Assembly (NCBI RefSeq): GCF_000020725.1
Contig: NC_011146.1
Span: 4,344,001-4,408,000 of the forward strand
Direction of reading: 5' to 3'
Source of the DNA: Citrifermentans bemidjiense Bem
Lineage (GTDB): Bacteria; Desulfobacterota; Desulfuromonadia; Geobacterales; Geobacteraceae
DNA: 64,000 nt
The first letter of the stretch is position 1; the number at the start of each line of letters is the position of its first letter. Made by a program: the position numbers and the translations under genes. Below the pieces are notes generated by a model. It ran no database searches and was not told where the DNA came from. It saw nothing but the letters and a program-made list of their open reading frames with translations. This document shows positions 60,147 through 64,000 of the stretch, piece by piece.

Positions 60147-62069
60147 TCACCGCGAAATGTTCGCCCGCCTCTGGCGCGAGGACGACTTGGTGACCTCGAA
60201 GCGGAACTCCCCTTTGAGTTCCGCTTTCCCCCCCAGCATGCGCGCAAGGGTCGCCTTGACCGTCGCCTGGTCGTCATCGAAATCCCCATGATGGCGGGCC
60301 GTTGAATAGTCGCAGGGGGAGTCCTTCAGGTCGTTCGGGGCTCTCACCCAGTCCGCTTTCTTTGCGGAGAAGAGATCGCTAAGCCTTGAGTCGCTCTCGA
60401 TGCAGCGCTCCAGCCCCAATAGCGGCACGCCGTCCTTGAAGAGCGGGATGTGCGGCTCAGCCTCGAAGGCGTTCGACACCAGGTACAAGAGCGACTTGTT
60501 GTAGATGCGCGCGCAGTTGTCGCACTGCTCCGCCTTGTCGTTCAAGGTGAAAAGGGTGAAGCACCCGATGTGGCCGCAGTCGATGGAAGGGAGGTAGCTC
60601 TGCTTGAAGAGCGCCGTGGTGCATGCCGGCGCCCAGAGGGTGCAGCTCTTGATCGGGCGCCCCATCTTCGCCAGCCCCTCGACCACCGGGGCGTGGAAGA
60701 CCGATCCGGCGCTGTGCCCGACCAGGTGGATCTCCACATCGGCGGGGAGCCGCTTGATCTGCTCGAGAGCCAAGCGTGCGCCTCCCTCCTCGGCGGTCCC
60801 GGCAGCGAGCGCGTTTTGCTTCATCTCGCTCCAAAGCGGCTTTCCTGCCAGCCGCGCCACCGGTTCCAGTGCGTCGTCCAGGCGGTCCAGCATGAAGTCC
60901 TTGCTGTCGTCCAGGAACCCTTCCGACCTCCGCTTGTGCATGGCATCGGTGAGGATGTTGCAGATGGTGGTGAACATGTCGCTGTGCCAGATGAAGGCCA
61001 GTGGATATATCTCCGCCTTCAGGAGCTGGGTGCAGTATTCGGCCACCCGCTGCACCGCCGACGCCTCGTCCACAAGGCCCCCGTGCGCGTAAAGGAGCAG
61101 CCTTTTCTTGTTCCACCCCGCCGTGAGCGCAGGGAAGTCCCTGGCGAAGATGTCCTCCACGTCGTGCCTGGTGGTGCCGTAGCTTCCCCCCGGCCGCAGC
61201 ACCCCGTTGTTGCCGATGCTGACGATATGGCGACGCAGTTCCGTGCTGGAGTAGGCGCCGGAATGGCTGATCGCCGCGGAGCTCCCGATGGCCGTCGACT
61301 CCGGCGCATGGAGGTTCATCGGCACCCCCAGCCGCGCCACCCAGGCGTCGTCGCCGTTGGCAAGCCAGTCGTCATAGCCGATGCGGGCGAAGCCCCCCTT
61401 GCCCCAGTCCTTTCCCCAGGAGTTCTGCATCCAGAAGCCGTCCTCGTCGTAGCCCACGATGGCGAACGCGTGCCCACCTATGACGGTGTCCGATCTCTTG
61501 ATCACCCCGTCGGAGCCGACGTTTTCCCAGCCGCTGTGAACGCTCGAGGTGGCGAAGAGGATCCCCACCTCAGCCAGGGCGCTGTGCATCGCCACCAGGT
61601 CCTTGTGGTTCACCCGGAAATAGGCACCCAGCGAGCGCTTGGGAGCGTCCTTCAGCGCCTCCTCGCTCAGGCGTCCCCCCTTCTCGCACAGGCCGGTGGC
61701 ACAGACCCCGTGCTTGTGCCACCCCTTCATGGCGCCCCTCGCGCTCGACCCCTCGTAGTTCTCCCCAGGCCACTCGTCGTAGCGCTTGGCCAGCTGGTAC
61801 AACATCCAGGGGCTGACGCTGACCGTGTCCGGGATAACCCTGCGTTTGCGCAAAAGGTAGTTGACGTTCGTGGCCAGGCCGAAGCCAGTGCAGGCCCCTT
61901 CGGTTCCCTGGTCCAGGATGGGAACCTCGTATTCGAGGTAGCTTTCCAGCTCCATCCGCATCGGGACCTCCAACAGCGTCGGCACGAACATCCTGTCCCT
62001 GAAATCCAGCGTGTCCGGCCTGACGTACAACTTCCGTCCATCCTTCGTCACCAGTTTCGGCTTGCTCAT
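60147..62069 (-). CDS. Papain-like protease fused to a serine hydrolase domain
   Basis: A 640-residue protein from the ATG at 62069 with AAGGAGGG upstream. The N-terminal half is a C1A papain fold: oxyanion Gln54, Cys60 in DQGTEGACTGFG, His200 in GGHAFAIVGYD and Asn216 in NSWGKDWGKGGF. The C-terminal half looks like an alpha/beta hydrolase: HGG at 330-332 after LLLYA, and nucleophile Ser453 in VGHSAGS. No signal peptide is visible. I do not recognise a named family with this arrangement. It may be a cytoplasmic or non-classically exported hydrolase. Gene neighbours give no pathway. Confidence 0.82.
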   Translation of the reverse strand: MSKPKLVTKDGRKLYVRPDTLDFRDRMFVPTLLEVPMRMELESYLEYEVPILDQGTEGACTGFGLATNVNYLLRKRRVIPDTVSVSPWMLYQLAKRYDEWPGENYEGSSARGAMKGWHKHGVCATGLCEKGGRLSEEALKDAPKRSLGAYFRVNHKDLVAMHSALAEVGILFATSSVHSGWENVGSDGVIKRSDTVIGGHAFAIVGYDEDGFWMQNSWGKDWGKGGFARIGYDDWLANGDDAWVARLGVPMNLHAPESTAIGSSAAISHSGAYSSTELRRHIVSIGNNGVLRPGGSYGTTRHDVEDIFARDFPALTAGWNKKRLLLYAHGGLVDEASAVQRVAEYCTQLLKAEIYPLAFIWHSDMFTTICNILTDAMHKRRSEGFLDDSKDFMLDRLDDALEPVARLAGKPLWSEMKQNALAAGTAEEGGARLALEQIKRLPADVEIHLVGHSAGSVFHAPVVEGLAKMGRPIKSCTLWAPACTTALFKQSYLPSIDCGHIGCFTLFTLNDKAEQCDNCARIYNKSLLYLVSNAFEAEPHIPLFKDGVPLLGLERCIESDSRLSDLFSAKKADWVRAPNDLKDSPCDYSTARHHGDFDDDQATVKATLARMLGGKAELKGEFRFEVTKSSSRQRRANISR

Positions 62070-62170
62070 TGCGCCCTCCTTCGTTGTTGGTACCCCCCAG
62101 ACCCGGCAACCGCGATGGCCCTCCTTGGGCGCCTGGCTCAAACCCGACGCTCCGGCTACCGCCCAACCGG

Positions 62171-62773
62171 TCACTGCCCCGCGATCGAATTCTTCACCAC
62201 CTTGATCTCCCCCGAACTCATGTCGTACACCCAGCCGTGGATTTTCAGCTTCTTGTCCGTCATTGCCTTCCGCACGAAAGGATATTCCTGCAGATGCTCC
62301 AGTTGCAGCCTTACGTTCTCCTCGACGATCAGGTTCATCCGCTGTTCGTGCGGCATGTCGATGTGCAGCGCGTTGATCTTCTCGTCCACGCGTTCCTTTG
62401 CCTTATAGGCGTTGTTCAGCCAGATGGGGATGTACTTGTCGTCGCCGTCCTCCTCCATGAGAGCGTTGATCCCGCCGCAGCCGTAATGGCCGCAGATGAC
62501 GATGTCCGGAATCTTCAGATGGTTGATGGAAAATTCCAGCACTGCGCTCAGGTTCCAGTCGTTGTTGGCCACGATGTTGCCGACGTTGCGATGCACGAAC
62601 ACCTCTCCCGCCCTGGTCTGGGTGATGGTGTTCACCGGCACCCGGGAATCGGAGCAACCGATCCACAACACGGTCGGTTTCTGGTCCTTGGCGAGTACGG
62701 TGAAGAACTCCTTTTCCTTCTCGAAGGTCTCCTCGACAAAACGCTTGTTCCCCTCCAACAAGGTAGCGATCAT
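62171..62773 (-). CDS. Beta-class carbonic anhydrase
   Basis: A 200-residue enzyme interconverting CO2 and bicarbonate. Zinc ligands and catalytic residues are Cys40, Asp42 and Arg44 in CSDSR, and His96/Cys99 in GHYGCGG. Start at 62773 (MIATLLEGNKRFVE) after a G-rich ribosome site. It precedes the protease fusion by about 100 bases on the same strand. Confidence 0.95.
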   Translation of the reverse strand: MIATLLEGNKRFVEETFEKEKEFFTVLAKDQKPTVLWIGCSDSRVPVNTITQTRAGEVFVHRNVGNIVANNDWNLSAVLEFSINHLKIPDIVICGHYGCGGINALMEEDGDDKYIPIWLNNAYKAKERVDEKINALHIDMPHEQRMNLIVEENVRLQLEHLQEYPFVRKAMTDKKLKIHGWVYDMSSGEIKVVKNSIAGQ

Positions 62774-63117
62774 GACATTCCCCCCCCACACACCGGACGC
62801 CTCAGCAAAACGGCTGCAAACTCAGGCAAAGAACCCGGCGGGAAGAGAACTTCCCGGGGAAGGTTCCTCATGAGCTATGCAGGCTGGTGCTATTAAGGTA
62901 CAAGCTGATCGGGAAATGTCCAGCGAAGCAGGTAAGCAAAGCAGCTGATTTCCCGACATATTCGTTTTCTCCCGAGGTAAGTGAGCCCCGGGTCCGGCGC
63001 CTTTTTACGCGGCATTAAAAATAGCGTCGAGTCGTTGAGGAAGGGGCCGACACTGCTAAGATAACCTTCGGCTTGTGCAACAAAGCATGTCGCGACACGA
63101 ACCAAAGGAGGGATACG
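62774..63117. other. Divergent intergenic region
   Basis: 344 bases between the carbonic anhydrase and the small membrane protein gene. It holds a GGGAAG/CTTCCC hairpin near 62840 and a promoter for the plus-strand gene at 63035-63062. Open frames on the minus strand have no ribosome site and are left out. Confidence 0.6.
63035..63062 (+). promoter_or_regulatory. Putative promoter of the small membrane protein gene
   Basis: TTGAGG (63035-63040), 16-base spacer, TAAGAT (63057-63062), 55 bases before the start. Confidence 0.4.
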
Positions 63118-63483
63118 ATGAGGCTTTCCCGAAACAGCGACGAACCGCTCAACTACGCGGTAGACCAGCAGTCGAACCTCACCCCGCAGTTGCGGCGGAT
63201 GAACCTGAAGCTTGGCCTGGAGACGGCGCTGGGGGTCGTTTCCGACCCTCCGGCCACGCTGCTTCTGGGCGGGGCAGTCGCCTTGCTCCTCAAACGCAGG
63301 TTCGCGCTCGCCTCTCTCTGCGCCGCCGGCTTTCTGCTCCGGCAGACGATAACCAAGCGCCCGACCGTGCCGAGGTGGCGCTTGCTCACCGCCAGGGAAA
63401 GAAGAGAGATCGAGTTCGAGCGGAGCGTCTTGAAGGCACAGCGTGGCGACTACGGCAATCTCGAGGTCATCGCCTTCAAGTGA
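63118..63483 (+). CDS. Conserved-looking small membrane protein
   Basis: A 121-residue protein from ATG 63118 with AAAGGAGGG upstream. Residues 1-30 are polar, about 43-75 hydrophobic (two short segments around KRR), and 85-121 charged (LLTARERREIEFERSVLKAQ). It is probably a membrane-associated protein with a cytoplasmic amphipathic tail. I do not recognise the family. A terminator follows directly. Confidence 0.75.
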   Translation: MRLSRNSDEPLNYAVDQQSNLTPQLRRMNLKLGLETALGVVSDPPATLLLGGAVALLLKRRFALASLCAAGFLLRQTITKRPTVPRWRLLTARERREIEFERSVLKAQRGDYGNLEVIAFK

Positions 63484-63495
63484 CCCGGCGCAAAG

Positions 63496-63533
63496 GGGAC
63501 AGGCTGCTTTTGAAAGTAGCCTGTCCCTCTTTA
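63496..63533 (+). terminator. Intrinsic terminator
   Basis: GGGACAGGCT and AGCCTGTCCC with a 12-base loop, then TCTTTAATTT, 13 bases after the stop. Confidence 0.88.
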
Positions 63534-63606
63534 ATTTCGCTACAGTCTCGCCGCGGCTGCGCCGATAGGGTCGGTAAGGAAACCAGGCCAAGGAAGGAGC
63601 GACGAC

Positions 63607-64000
63607 ATGTTAGTTGAATGGGACGGGACACTTGAACTCGGGGTTAAAGAGATCGACGAGCATCATCGCAAGCTGATCGAGATATTGAACCAGTGCTACC
63701 AGGCGCTGATGCTGCACAATCACACGCGTCAGCTTAAAGAGGTCGTACGGGAGTTGCAGGATTACACGCAGTACCACTTCGGGACCGAAGAAAGGATCAT
63801 GAGCGAGCTCGGCTATCCCGCAGCGACGGCGCACCTGGAGGCGCACCGGCAGTTCATCGCCTCCATCGCCGAATTCGACCAAAGGGCCAGCGCCGGGGAA
63901 TCCTTCGTCGCCATCGAAGTGCTGACCTTCCTGCAGGAATGGCTGGTGGCGCACATCCTGAGCACCGACCGGGCCCTGGCCGACTGCATCAAGCCCGGCT
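63607..64000 (+). CDS. Bacteriohemerythrin, cut by window end
   Basis: The first 131 residues of a hemerythrin-like oxygen-binding protein. Di-iron ligands in order: His20 in IDEHHRKL, His57 and Glu61 in YHFGTEE, His76 and His80 in HLEAH, and the later His/Asp in LVAHILSTD. Near the C terminus at the window end, so only a few residues are missing. AAGGAAGGAG precedes the ATG. Likely O2 sensing or delivery in a strict or near-strict anaerobe. Confidence 0.93.
   Translation, partial: MLVEWDGTLELGVKEIDEHHRKLIEILNQCYQALMLHNHTRQLKEVVRELQDYTQYHFGTEERIMSELGYPAATAHLEAHRQFIASIAEFDQRASAGESFVAIEVLTFLQEWLVAHILSTDRALADCIKPG

Noticed and set aside
1-64000. CRISPR arrays, tRNA or rRNA genes, transposases, prophage genes
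   Set aside because: I saw no regularly spaced repeats, no cloverleaf-like sequences and no transposase or phage proteins, so none is reported.

Overview
The window is a gene-dense, GC-rich chromosomal segment with no rRNA, tRNA, CRISPR array, transposase or phage gene that I could find. Gene content points to the Desulfuromonadia, family Geobacteraceae. The indicators are an anaerobic lower-ligand cobamide cluster with bzaF, sigma-54-type flagellar promoters, many sensor kinases and HDOD/CheX proteins, a bacteriohemerythrin, a probable selenoprotein, and a complete citrate lyase operon. A citrate-fermenting Geobacter relative (Citrifermentans/Geomonas type) is my best guess. This is inference from content, not a database match.

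Layout. 1-1.8 kb: an exported transglutaminase-like protein and an unlisted 50-residue membrane protein. 2.0-11.1 kb (minus): a cobamide operon led by a cobalamin riboswitch, in transcription order cobU, cobT, cobS, cobC-like, cbiA, bzaF, then a cobalt ECF transporter (cbiM, cbiN-like, cbiQ, cbiO). A terminator hairpin that also contains the cobU ribosome binding site links B12 sensing to the whole unit. A MITE-like element sits in the cbiM leader. 11.1-18.6 kb: engB, an HDOD protein, a small FlgM-like protein, a membrane histidine kinase with an NtrC-type sigma-54 activator, and alpha-glucan phosphorylase.

18.6-35.6 kb (minus): a flagellar superlocus in three transcription units, each preceded by a GG-N10-GC sigma-54 promoter: flgBC-fliEFGHIJ-motE; fliK-flgD-(TIGR02530-type)-flgE; and fliLMNOPQR-flhB. 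The kinase/activator pair at 13.2-16.0 kb is the obvious candidate regulator. 35.7-41.0 kb (minus): an AMIN/TPR protein, a CheC-like protein fused to a degenerate receiver, CheX, a CheY-like regulator and a soluble PAS kinase.

41.1-49.1 kb (minus): a redox/sulfur group (rhodanese, MBL-fold protein, YgaP-like membrane protein, C_GCAxxG_C_C protein), then an RND tripartite efflux operon whose promoter spacer carries a CsoR/CstR-like palindrome. 49.4-51.3 kb: a DUF815 ATPase and a methyltransferase. 51.4-56.9 kb (minus): citrate lyase operon citC-citD-(PPC/DUF296 gene)-citE-citF-citX-citG. 57.1-59.7 kb (plus): a GT2 transferase, a LAB_N membrane protein and an ArnT-like GT39, a likely lipid A or envelope glycan modification operon.

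59.8-64.0 kb: a rhodanese-like protein whose reading frame continues through an in-frame UGA followed by a bacterial SECIS-like hairpin (probable selenoprotein), a papain-like protease/serine hydrolase fusion, a beta-carbonic anhydrase, a small membrane protein, and a bacteriohemerythrin cut by the window end. The selenoprotein candidate is the most striking single observation, because an automatic annotation would truncate it just before its C-terminal third.
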